Assembly (NCBI GenBank): GCA_964058805.1
Contig: CAXKVV010000201.1
Coordinates: 1-53,279 of the forward strand
Source of the DNA: Schoenoplectus triqueter
Taxonomy: Eukaryota > Streptophyta > Magnoliopsida > Poales > Cyperaceae
Length of the DNA stretch: 53,279 bases
Direction of reading: 5' to 3'
Of the stretch, positions 10,553-20,691 are shown piece after piece. A model generated the notes under the pieces. The model ran no database searches. It saw only the letters and a list, made by a program, of their open reading frames with translations, and was not told where the DNA came from. The first letter of the stretch is position 1. Every line of letters starts with the position of its first letter. A program made the translations under genes and the position numbers.

Positions 10553-12346
10553 TTTGTTATAATATCAAGAACCTTACCAAACACGGGTTAAAATATTCGT
10601 ATTTCCTATCAAGTGGTATGTGCAATTTAGCAATATTAGTATTTTTGTTTCCAGGATGCATAAAATGAATAATGGCTATAAAACAAAATGACTTACAATA
10701 AAAATGTGAACATCCGGAAAAAAATTTCATGCCTTGCTCAAACTTCACTCAGAAAAAAAAAATCATACTGAGAAGTGCTGGCCGGAGTTGTTGCCCTGAG
10801 AAAGTAACATATGCACCATGTTCACATGTAATTTCATTAACCTTGGGGTACTGAACTAATGAAAACTCTCTCAGATTTAAAGGGAAAAAAATTTAACACT
10901 TTGTTAAATTTATTGTGAATTAGACTACAGTAAATGCAAAGTTTCTCACTCGCCAATGAAAAAATTCTGAAAAATCTTCGCTTCTCAGTATTGGCGGTTT
11001 CAATTATTAACCCAAACCGACTAGATCTGAACCCGATCCGATCTGATTCGGGTCAAAAAAATTAAACCCATATGTGACTCATTTATTTTCAGATCATGTC
11101 GGGTTATATAAAAAAATTAATAAATATTTAAATATTTTACACGGGTCGGGTTGGGTCGATCCGTAACCCGTCAGGTCGGATATGGGTCAAGATTTTTTAT
11201 CCGAATTTAATCGGATCGAGTTCGGATCGAATACAAAATAATAAAATAATGTGACATGACCTGACTCGACCCATTAACACTCTAGTATTGGCCAAAAAAC
11301 TATCCAGCATACATTATTTTTGTATTTCTTTTTGCATTTAAAAGAACGTTATGCAAATGATAAAAAATCCTTTCCCACATTTTGTTAATGTACAGAAACA
11401 CTCCCCACTTGCGAGTAAAATTAGGGAACTTCACTGCAGCTCTCCTCTCTTTCAATAAATAAATAAGTAAATAAAATATATCAACTTTTGGCCATACACA
11501 AAAGATAGAAACGGTGATGATTGACCTCTACCATTTAAACCGTGGACAGACAAAATTTTGAAACAAGAATAAATGAAAGGAGCCATACACAATCTTGCTT
11601 GTATTTGTGTTTAGTAGTTTTCGAAGTCTCTTATTCCACTGCCTTATGTAATGTGTATATGCAATCCTTCAACTAGGGTGCAAACAAGATTAGATAAGGT
11701 CAGATAGTGTATCCGTAGTTGGTTTTGATTTTCCCAATATAAAGATGAATGCGGATATTCATTCCTGGATATAAATATGAATATGAATAACTTTGTATAT
11801 AAATATATATAATGTGTACATATTATCAAAGATAAATATAAATTTTACTTAAATTTTATAAAAATTATTGAAACGTGCAATAAAATAAGTTTTCCAATAC
11901 AGTTTATTTAGAAGTATATTACTAATTTTAAAATACCAAAATTTACAGTATCTATCAAATTATAATGAAGAATGTAAATTGTATTTTTGTGAATGTAAAT
12001 TATAATTGTCAAAATATTATATTTTTGTGAAATATATTAAATAATATATTACATATTTAGCATTTGAATATGAATAATTAAGATTTATAATCATATTCAT
12101 ACTATTTTGTCCGCATATTTGGATGTGGATAATCGTATACAATATTTCATTACACAAAACAACTCGAAATACCTTATATGAATTTCAGGAAATTAAATAT
12201 AATTTCATCAGAATATTAAGAAAGATAAAAGAAAATTACCCACGGAAGGGTACTCGCATCAACACTGTTCTAGCCAAATAAAACTGAGGCAGCAACAAAT
12301 GAATATAAAAACTTGATACATCCATAATCAATAGGACTCAAGTCTG
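10553..12346. repeat. large direct repeat, copy 1 (pairs with 25163-26888)
   Basis: From TTTGTTATAATATCAAGAAC onward it aligns with 25163 onward over its whole length. Long matching runs include CATGCCTTGCTCAAACTTCA and CTCCCCACTTGCGAGTAAAA. I judge about 80-85% identity outside indels by eye. This copy has a 288-bp insertion at 10996-11283 that copy 2 lacks, and lacks two AT-rich stretches found in copy 2. It holds no convincing gene. The right edge lies just after CTCAAGTCTGCTAT. Confidence 0.9.
10996..11283. mobile_element. 288-bp non-autonomous insertion with 9-bp direct repeats
   Basis: AGTATTGGC occurs at 10987-10995 and again at 11284-11292, flanking a 288-bp block rich in ACCCGATCCGA/CGGGTCGGGTTGGGTC motifs. 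Copy 2 of the surrounding duplication has a single AGTATTGGC at about 25782, the empty site. An 8- or 9-bp duplication suits hAT or Mutator; terminal inverted repeats are not clear. Internal composition resembles the hAT-like element at 19503. Confidence 0.85.
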
Positions 12347-12633
12347 CTATGTCAAATATCGCAGAACCAATTTTTTTTCTGCGGCGTCAAAAATGAAAAA
12401 TGTTAAAATTTTAGGTCCAAGGAGTATTAAGATATGTTGTACAATCTTTTTTTTTTTAGAATATTAGATTTCAATTATTGCGCAATTTTAAGCTAATTAT
12501 CGAGAACTCATAACTCCATGTTTAATGATGTAATGCTTTACTACTAATCCAATTTCAGAAGACGTTAATGCAATTTACTAGTAATTAAGTCTTAGTGAAT
12601 TATTCGTTTGATTAGATGTATCTTTGCCGCGCA
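12347..12633. other. gene-free interval
   Basis: AT-rich sequence between the direct repeat and the TRIM-like element. I see no gene or repeat in it. Confidence 0.5.
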
Positions 12634-12638
12634 GTAAT

Positions 12639-13069
12639 TGTTGAAATATAAACTTAATTTTAGTATTAAGGTTAAATAAATTAGGAAATAAAGAGAGGTT
12701 TTTTGGGTTCAGCACTTTGGCAGAATTTTAGGGCTGATTAATGACAGTATTTGAAGGGCAAATGAACGTGGAATTTAGTGTATGACATATTGATGGAAAG
12801 TTATTGAAGTCTAGTTTCCAATGGTTCATATTTTAAGTCGTTTGGAGTTCTCTACAGAGAGTTATGATGATTTTAGTGGACATGGGTCAGCTGAAAGGGT
12901 GCTGTTTAGAATTCTGTTTTTATTATATGTTTTTATTATGAATTTCTAGAGTCTTCTCAAATTTTTAGGCTATATAAAGAGTTGTATTCTGTTATTTTGT
13001 AAGCAAGAAAGATACAAGAGTATCTAATAGTAAAGAAAGTTTATTTTATCCATCACTTCGCTTTTAACA
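12639..13069 (+). repeat. 5' LTR of the TRIM-like element
   Basis: 431 bp, TG...CA ends. TATA box TATATAAAG at 12971-12979, about 100 bp before the LTR end, so transcription should start around 13000-13010. Confidence 0.95.
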
Positions 13070-13892
13070 AAGTGGTATCAGAGCCAAGTTCAGTTCATCA
13101 AGAGAGATCTATTATGGCGAAGAAAAAGAAGAAGAAAAAGAAGAAGAAAAAAAAAGAGATGTTGAAGAAAAAAATATGGTGAGTCTCGATATTTATTTTA
13201 AAGAAAATTAAGTGTTAAGAGTGTTTTCTGAGTTTATTTTAGTATATGAGTTTTTCAGTATTGTTAGGAGAATTGAAAAAAAAATAAAAAATGAGTGAAT
13301 CCTCTTATTTTATTTTTTGTGAGAAAAGAAAAAGTGTCGGAAAAAAAATATCATGTGTTAAAAAAAGAGGAGAAAAAAAGAAGAAAAGAATGTTTTTTTT
13401 TCGTGAAGATAGTTTTAGAGATATTGTAAGAAAAAAAATTGTCAATGATGAGAGTTATGTATCAAGCAGCGAATGTTACAAAATCGTGGTGAAGTTTTTG
13501 CCAGTGGTCTTCGAAGAATCGGTGAGTGAAGCCGATATGAGCAATGACTCATGATAGCCTGTGCAATGAGTGCAAGGATAAGAGAACTAGCAACATTATG
13601 AGATGTTTTGCTAGAAGCGTGTGAAGACCATGAGAAGATGTGGTGTGGAGCCACATGAAAAAATGCGGTGTGGAGCCGCGGTGTGGGTGTGAATCTCACA
13701 TATACATGATCTGAAGAGTCAGGCAAATTGGATAGCATATGAGATGAAACCACGACTGATTTTTCGGGTTTCCTAGCTGAATGAATCGAGAAGAAGCCGT
13801 CAATGGGTGACGTCGCTATTCGCTGCGAGTTATGAAGAAGTTCAATGATGATTGGCATGAAGGATGAAAAAGAAATTAAGTTTAAGAGGGGG
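13070..13892 (+). other. interior of the TRIM-like element (PBS, purine-rich region, PPT)
   Basis: The primer binding site TGGTATCAGAGCC begins at 13073. It is followed by a long purine run rich in GAAGAAAAAG (13118-13165) that would encode only lysine and glutamate. A GTGTGGAGCC-type short repeat lies at ~13635-13690. Small reading frames (87 codons from 13291, 175 codons on minus crossing the 3' LTR) have no recognisable domain. The polypurine tract is at 13884-13892. Confidence 0.85.
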
Positions 13893-14323
13893 TGTTGAAA
13901 TATAAACTTAATTTTAGTATTAAGGTTAAATAAATTAGGAAATAAAGAGAGATTTTTTGGCTTCAGCACTTTGGCAGAATTTTAGGGCTGATTAATGACA
14001 GTATTTGAAGGGCAAATGGATGTGGAATTTAGTGTATGACATATTGATGGAAAGTTATTGAAGTCTAGTTTCCAATGGTTCATATTTTAAGTCGTTTGGA
14101 GTTCTCTACAGAGAGTTGTGATGATTTTAGTGGACATGGGTCAGCTGAAAGGGTGCTGTTTAGAATTTTATTTTTATTATATGTTTTTATTATGAATTTC
14201 TAGAGTCTTCTCAAATTTTTAAGCTATATAAAGAGTTGTATTCTGTTATTTTGTAAGCAAGAAAGATACAAGAGTGTCTAATAGTAAAGAAAATTTATTT
14301 TATCCATCACTTCGCTTTTAACA
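13893..14323 (+). repeat. 3' LTR of the TRIM-like element
   Basis: 431 bp, same ends as the 5' LTR. TATA box TATATAAAG at 14225-14233. Followed at once by GTAAT, the target duplication. Confidence 0.95.
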
Positions 14324-14419
14324 GTAATACACAATGTTGTGTCTTTTCTGTACAAATGTGTTTCTGTTGTACAATTTTTATATTATTTTTGGTTCATAAC
14401 ACCTTCATGACCAGTTTAG

Positions 14420-14541
14420 AGGTTGTACCAACTCCTTTGGCTGCACCTTTGACAATCGCTCCATGTCGGTATACAACCAGAAAGAAACTAGGTTTTGTCC
14501 CCACGATTCGCCGAAGGGTTATACGCTCGTAAGGATTGATG
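14420..14541 (+). other. exon-like open stretch, unidentified
   Basis: After a possible acceptor (GACCAG at ~14415), the plus strand reads LEVVPTPLAAPLTIAPCRYT and a basic tail to a TAA at 14539-14541. The minus strand is also open across the same stretch. Composition is less AT-rich than the flanks. It could be a terminal exon or a gene fragment cut off by the TRIM-like insertion. I do not recognise the protein. Confidence 0.25.
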
Positions 14542-14879
14542 TCTATTTATTTGACACTAATATTTAAATAATGTGTTAATGCGGTACAACTTTATATGGA
14601 AGTTTCAAATTATATTTTTCAACTAATTAGAAGGTAAAACAAACAAAAAATGAACTGAGAGTGAAATCCTAATGAACAATGCTGAGATTTAATTTTCATG
14701 AGCCAAATAAAAAGATAAAGACAGAAGGTACTATCAAGATAGAGTTTTAGCATAATTTAAAGGCTAAGGCATAATGAAGCAAATATAACTATTTAACCCT
14801 AAATGATAATGTTCAGTTCTTGTAGAGACATGATCAAACTGACAGACTCTGCTGTGCACTGCAGTGAATCTCCATCGTA

Positions 14880-17545
14880 CACATTTCATAATAACAACTG
14901 ATACAAGTGAAAAAAATAAATGCAATCTATGAGCCACTGTACAAGTAATCTAGGTATCTATAGAAAATCCAAGATTGAATAGTAGAAGGTATATACTCAC
15001 ATATTTTTTTCACCAATCCTCTGGTCAGTTTCTTATTTGTTGTTGTTTCCTCATCAGATTCTGAAAAAAAAAACATGATAACCTATAAACCAAAGTATAA
15101 AATAATTAAACTCATACTAAGAAAATGGCTTTCGCATCCTACTCTTATTCAGAATTTAACTAATTTCATGCATAAATATAACACAAATTCATATGCCATT
15201 TTTAACTGAGTTTTTTTTTATGTCCATCATATTATAACAGATAAAACAAACCACACCACCAGTCATATAAGCCAACCAGACAAAATGATAAGACCATCAT
15301 TTATGATGAAATGGAATACCCACAGGTGAAAAACTAAAAGAAAAAAAGATATATCTATGCCAGTTACAGCTCTAACATGATGCAAGTAGCTTAACAGTTA
15401 AGTTGTAAAGCTCTGCAATAAATGAATGTAATAGTTATTACTATCTAATATAGAAAAATAAAAGTTACAGACGAGCTTCGTAAACACCTAAAGAGCATAA
15501 AAAGAAAGATGACGGAAAAAATATTCAATTGTAGAGCTAAATTTTCTGTTCATTATTACCAAACAACATTAAAGATCATTTAAATAAAGCAGAGCAAAAA
15601 CCCTTAAAACCCCAAAAATAATACAATCACAACCTCTGGTCCCAACTAAATACACTATTCTTTTAGTTTCAAGATATCATGAAGATGGATGAACCCCAAA
15701 CTCGTAAAACCATGAGTTCAACAACAAAATAAATCTAAAGCACGGTGAAAACTACATTGTACTTGATCTTACAAAGAGTGCTTCACAATGAAATTAGGAC
15801 AGATATAAATCTTCTAGCTGCACATAGTGCTTCACAATGAAACTGGCAAAATTCCTCGAATAAAGGAAAATAAATTCATATTCGATCATTCTGTAAAATA
15901 GTGAGAAATATATATATAAATAAATTTTAATCCAATCAAATATCAAGCAAAGAATCTATACACATAATTCACCTAAATTTTATTAAATCTGTCTAAGCTT
16001 CTCTTATTTCAAAAAAAGACCGAGCCTATCAGTTGTATGATTATTAATAGTTGGAAATGTTCAAACAAAAAATATTTTTGAAGTAAGAGGTTCAATTTTT
16101 TAGAAGAGAGAAAAATAATAATTAATGCCATCCAAGTACCTTGGTAGGAGAGGGTAGTGACATCTTCATCAGGAGCACAAATGTCAAGCTAATAATTTCT
16201 AAATCAATGACAACCTCAAAGTGAAAATAATATACTAATTAAAATTAAAGAGGACGATTTAATCTACGATTACTCATGAGCTTTCTGTCCTCATGCACTC
16301 AGTAATTTCTTTATGAAAGAAATCAAATTTAAAATATAATTGCAAAAAAAAAACATTGGAGCTTTCAAGTTTAAATTCGAAAACCTAGCATAGAAGAGGA
16401 AAGAGAGATAAACACCGATGCATGGTGAATTGATCTTGTTAGAACCAAGAATAGGTTGATCTTGCAATATCCCTCTCAGCATCAGCATCCAACTTTCAGG
16501 TTCCTCGCATTTCACTATAGACTACCAAACAAACAATAGAAAAGGTAGGCACAACTTTCTATTGAGCTGAATACTCAAAACAAAAGAAAAAAAAATTAGG
16601 ATTCTTTCCAAATTGAAACACATCCAAAGGAATTGACATGATATAAAGAAGAATCTTAATTTATCAAAAATGCTACATAATTCTTACTTATTGTACATTT
16701 TTTATAATGTATTTTAATAACTAATTTTATTTTGAGAGAGCATTATACCACATTTTCTACTTATAAAAAAGATATTCACATTGACTAAACCAATTACTTT
16801 AAAATGTAAGCCAAACTGAGAAACTTAATAAATTGATAAGGTAGATAAAATGGAATCGAAAATACCTTGAATTTGGAAGGTGAAGCTTTGATGAATGATG
16901 TAGCCTTATCCCATCAAATGATAATTATTCCTCAGTAGTAACTGGCAGTAGAAGCTACGTCAAAATTTGACAATGACCATTCATATTCCCATATTAGAAA
17001 AGTTTCAGTGTCAAACTTGAGCGAGTTTCGTAGATCATATGTTGGAACTAATAGAGGAATGAAGTTTCGGATTTTGAAATTCACAGATTCAAAGAAAGAA
17101 GGATCTCATTCCAAAACTAGCTAGCAGAACAATATATGATACTTAACTCGATTTTGCTGGAGGCAGTGCTAAAATTTAGTACTTCTAACAGAAATAATAA
17201 ATAATAAAATAACAACACATGCTAATATATCTAGTTGAATTATCAAGGTCTAATAGAGAGGAGTTTTGCAAGATCAACTCTCAGATGCAGAGAGAGAGAG
17301 AGTAAAGACGAAAAAAATACCTTGAGAGCTATTAAAGGTGGCGAGCTTGTATGATCCGATCAATACCAGTGAGAGAGAGGCAGCGGATGGCGGTGACCTT
17401 GAGAGAGAGAGACAGTTGGTGACGCCTAGGGTTTGGGTGCGGCAGCAGCAACATCTAGTTCGCTGAGGGGAGAGAGTGAGCCAGAGCTGCCCCCGACAGA
17501 GAGGCCGCAGAGAAAGAGAGAGAAGGTTGACGGGTGGTGTCACCG
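14880..17545 (-). CDS. possible multi-exon gene, unidentified
   Basis: Several exon-like pieces on the minus strand have consistent splice phases. A 5' leader ends at 17321 (CTCTCAAG/GTATTT); it is CT-rich and contains CAAACCCTAGG, common in plant 5' leaders. An exon at 16414-16514 reads KCEEPESWMLMLRGILQDQP. An exon at 16140-16188 reads LDICAPDEDVTTLSYQ. An exon at 15001-15060 reads SDEETTTNKKLTRGLVKKI. The last two join in phase 1 (CCAAG/GTACTT to TTTCAG/AATCTG). The start codon, the exon near 16862-16900 and the 3' end are unresolved. I do not recognise the family; it may be a fragment. The leader lies just downstream of gypsy LTR-like DNA. Confidence 0.4.
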
Positions 17546-17599
17546 TTATTGATATGAAATGAGAGGAAACTAAATTAAGAATATTTAAATTAGAATATT

Positions 17600-18480
17600 T
17601 TTTATTTTTTTCATGATTATTATAATAGGAGAGGTGATATTTATATAGATAATCATCTCATTTTATTTCTATTTTTACTCTTTATCCCCATTAATTATCT
17701 ATTACAATATTTCTCAATCCTATTATATATCTATAATATGACATTCCCTCCCATTCAAATAATTCTTACCCTCAAGGATTTTGACAATAAATAAAAATAA
17801 ATAAAATATATTAGATTTTGGAGGTGGTCTCTTAGCCCAAAAGAAAAGAAAATGAACAATTAAAATATTATGCTTTGGAGGTGGTCTTCTTGATCAAAGA
17901 AAGATAGGACCAAAGAATGATTGTCCCATATTGAGAGGGAGGTGTGACTTTATCTTCAAGTGGATGAGGCAAATTTTTTTCATCATGTGAGCGAGATGAA
18001 TGACACACGTATATAAATGCATCATCATACGAAGTGTCTTGTAGGATAATTTTCATGAGAGTCTCATGATGGATAATTGTGTTGAGTGAAACAAAAATGT
18101 TGTGGTGAGAATTATCTTGATTTTCATGTTGAGGAAAATCTTGAATATTTTGGAGGAGGAGAATGATGATTTTCTTGTTGAGTAGGGTCTTAATTATCTT
18201 GGAGAGGAGAATGATTATCTTCTTGTTAAGTATGATCTTTTTCTTCAACTTTGAAATTTATACATTCATCGACATCAAACCCGTCATGTGACATGTCATC
18301 TAACTCATCCTTTGTTTCGATCTCCAACTCTTAATTTTTTTTGTCGCTCATTTTCTCATATCATGCTCATGAGTGTAAGAAGTGACGCTTCTACTCGTGC
18401 CCATTGCGCTTCGAATTTTGCCGATTCCAACTTGTGTTTTTGAAGAATGGACGACATAGGAGATGGTGAAGGGGTGTCTT
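17600..18480 (-). mobile_element. Ty3/gypsy remnant: LTR start, PPT and degraded interior
   Basis: Reading minus, degraded interior (18480 to ~17800, many stops, a Glu/Lys-rich trace at ~18440) leads to a CCTTGAGGGTAAG stretch like a gypsy pol end. A polypurine tract GGGAGGGAA (17744-17752) and an LTR-like start TGTCATATTATAG at 17743 follow. A TATA-like CTATATAAATATC lies at ~17637-17649. No pol domain remains. The far LTR edge cannot be placed. Confidence 0.45.
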
Positions 18481-19494
18481 CAAGTCATATTAAAATCCGC
18501 TTGAATTTAATATGACTTGAACCAGCAGAGGTGTAGTATTAGCATTTTATTGGCACATGATCTAACTAGCTAGGACGGTGATAGTCATAAAGATGTTTCA
18601 ACTTTCAAAAATGAAGTATTCACAGAAAGAAATATTATTTACGCTGCTAAACATATTCTCCAAGCAGATAAGAGTATATAAACTTGTCAGTCTCCCATAC
18701 ATTTTTCCAACTCACCCTCTGCTTTATTGCAGTTACGCATTTGTTATATTTTTTTTGAGGAGAAATTATTTTAGAGTAAGTTGCAGATAGATATTTTTAA
18801 AGAATGACGTCAGTTTCACTCGTATATTTGTGAAAAAGCCGTCACTGTGGCTGATACGTTTACAACGCATCAATAGAACTGACTGTCATGTCTATTATTA
18901 AAATTTTAATTATTTAATTTTTATTGTTAAAAATATAATTTATTTAATGCTCATTTAAAAAATCACGATACAATAAGTCAAACACCTAAAACATTTATCA
19001 ATTCTATCCTAATATTTATTCATACATACAAATAGTTAAACTTCTAGATTTTTGAGCTATATCATATCTTCAATATTCTTCATTGTTGATTTTATATAAT
19101 TTTTATGAACTTTGATGTAATGGCATGTAAAATTATTTTTTCTCACTTAATTAAAATGGATAAGTGTAATATATTTAAAGTATAATTTAATTTATAAAAT
19201 GATGAAATATTTTATTAAAAATAAATATGAAAATTTAATGATATACTTGAGAGTTTTGAATAAATATGAAAAAAATGAAAGTGTTTAAAGATAAATTAGA
19301 TATGTTAATAAATATATGGATACAAATAAAAAGATTTAGAGAGTTGATGGATAAATATAAAAATTTTAAAAGTGATATATAAATATAAAAAATTAAAGAA
19401 TTGATAGATAAATATAAATATATCAAACAATTAAGAAATAAACATAAAATACAAGAAGAGCTCATATAAAAAGAGCTGAAGGTTAATAAGTAGA
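18481..19494. other. gene-free AT-rich interval with degenerate repeats
   Basis: From 19200 to 19450 it is built of loose GATAGATAAATATAAAAA-like repeats. The 70-76 codon frames here are low-complexity (Phe/Ile/Leu/Tyr) and unlikely to be genes. Confidence 0.5.
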
Positions 19495-19502
19495 GTAATA
19501 AG

Positions 19503-19804
19503 TAGAGGTGACAGAACCCGACCCGACCTGAGAAATCCGTCTGATTCGTTCGGATTTGAATCTGATCTGACTCGATATTTAAAAAAAGTCAAACTGACTC
19601 GATTAAATCTGAACTCGACCTAACCCGAGATCAAATTACCTTCAATCAAATCAAAATATATTAAAAATCTGAAAAAATACAATATATAAATTGACCCGAT
19701 CTGACTCGATCCGATCCAACCCGATTTCTTTCAGACGGTCAAACTGACCCGACCCGTCCGACCTGAACCCGAACCCGACCCTACCTGCCCTATTACCACC
19801 TCTA
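19503..19804. mobile_element. hAT-like MITE, ~302 bp, just upstream of the RING-H2 gene
   Basis: It begins TAGAGGTGACAG and ends CTATTACCACCTCTA, giving terminal inverted repeat TAGAGGTG. The interior is rich in CCCGACCCGACC and CTGACTCGA motifs and AT in the middle. Flanks AATAAGT / ATTAAGT resemble a target duplication with one mismatch. Related sequence is at 35342-35670 and 41890-42198. Confidence 0.7.
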
Positions 19805-19864
19805 TTAAGTAATAACCCTTTTAACTTCATACCCCAACCCAACGGATCTAACTGAACCCCTCGT

Positions 19865-20097
19865 CGTCATTCGCTTTCCTATTCTCTCTCCTCTTGCCTC
19901 ACCCTCAGCGCGTTTCACCGTTGCACCCCCCTCTTCTCCTCCTCTTTCATCTCTCTCTCAGTGACGCTGTATTTACGAGCATCGACTGTTCCGGATTCCG
20001 ACCGCCAAAGCTGAAGGTGCGAAGAAGCCACCTTTCGCCCCGTCGACGAAGCCTGTTCTATCATTCGGTGGCCAACTCGTCGCCGCCTCCGATCCAG
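19865..20097 (+). other. 5' untranslated exon of the RING-H2 gene
   Basis: A CT-rich leader of the plant type ends with donor GATCCAG/GTGTG at 20097/20098. The upstream edge is approximate (a likely start near 19860-19890, no clear TATA). It is joined by a ~0.6-kb intron to the exon holding the ATG. Confidence 0.6.
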
Positions 20098-20691
20098 GTG
20101 TGTTTTATTTTCGCAAAACAAAGTCTTAATAACTCGTTCTTGGTGTCCAAGATCCTTGTGTAAAATTATGTTAAATGTTTGTGTAAAACTGTCGTATGGA
20201 ATTGTTTACTAATCTGCAGTTGTTCCTGTGTCAATTAATGAGCTTTTAACGAGTTAACTTAGCTAGCTGGTAAATTAACGATTGAATCATGAGGCAGAGA
20301 TTAAGGTCGAATATCTGCAACAAACTTGCTTCTTTTTCTTTATGAAATGTACAACCTCTGAAAATCTTGATTGTGAACTCAGAAATGAGGCATTGTTTTG
20401 AACTTATTGGTGCCAACCACAAATTTCGGGTTATAAGAGAATGTGAAACAACATCACTATTATGTCATACCAGCAAGCATGCTATTAATAGGATTAGTAA
20501 TTACCGCTTTTGAAGATTGAAATGGTCCGGTGAACTTTTGTAGTACTTGTCTCCAAAGTCTCCAGAGTTATGATTTCTAACACAGTAAATGGCATATCTT
20601 TCTATCTTCCTACTTTTATCATCTTTTAATGATCAATTTGTCTTCTTTTACCTTCTTATGAGATAGCTTATGATCTGGAGTCTGCCACAAA

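Larger units (their letters stand above)
12639..14323 (+). mobile_element. complete non-autonomous LTR retrotransposon (TRIM-like), 1685 bp
   Basis: Two 431-bp direct LTRs (12639-13069 and 13893-14323), each TGTTGAAATA...CTTTTAACA, flank an ~820-bp interior. A 5-bp target duplication GTAAT lies at 12634-12638 and 14324-14328. A primer binding site TGGTATCAGAGCC (initiator tRNA-Met type) starts at 13073, and a polypurine tract AAGAGGGGG lies just before the 3' LTR. There is no gag or pol, so it must use another element's proteins. The LTRs differ at 10 of 431 positions by my count, nine of them transitions, indicating a moderately recent insertion. Confidence 0.96.

Noticed and set aside
13073..13085. 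TGGTATCAGAGCC as a tRNA gene piece
   Set aside because: It is the primer binding site complementary to initiator tRNA-Met; there is no cloverleaf around it.
13442..13969. 175-codon minus-strand frame
   Set aside because: It runs from the TRIM-like interior into its 3' LTR, has no domain, and crosses the primer/polypurine architecture.
14420..14541. Organelle DNA insertion
   Set aside because: I could not match it to any chloroplast or mitochondrial gene I know.
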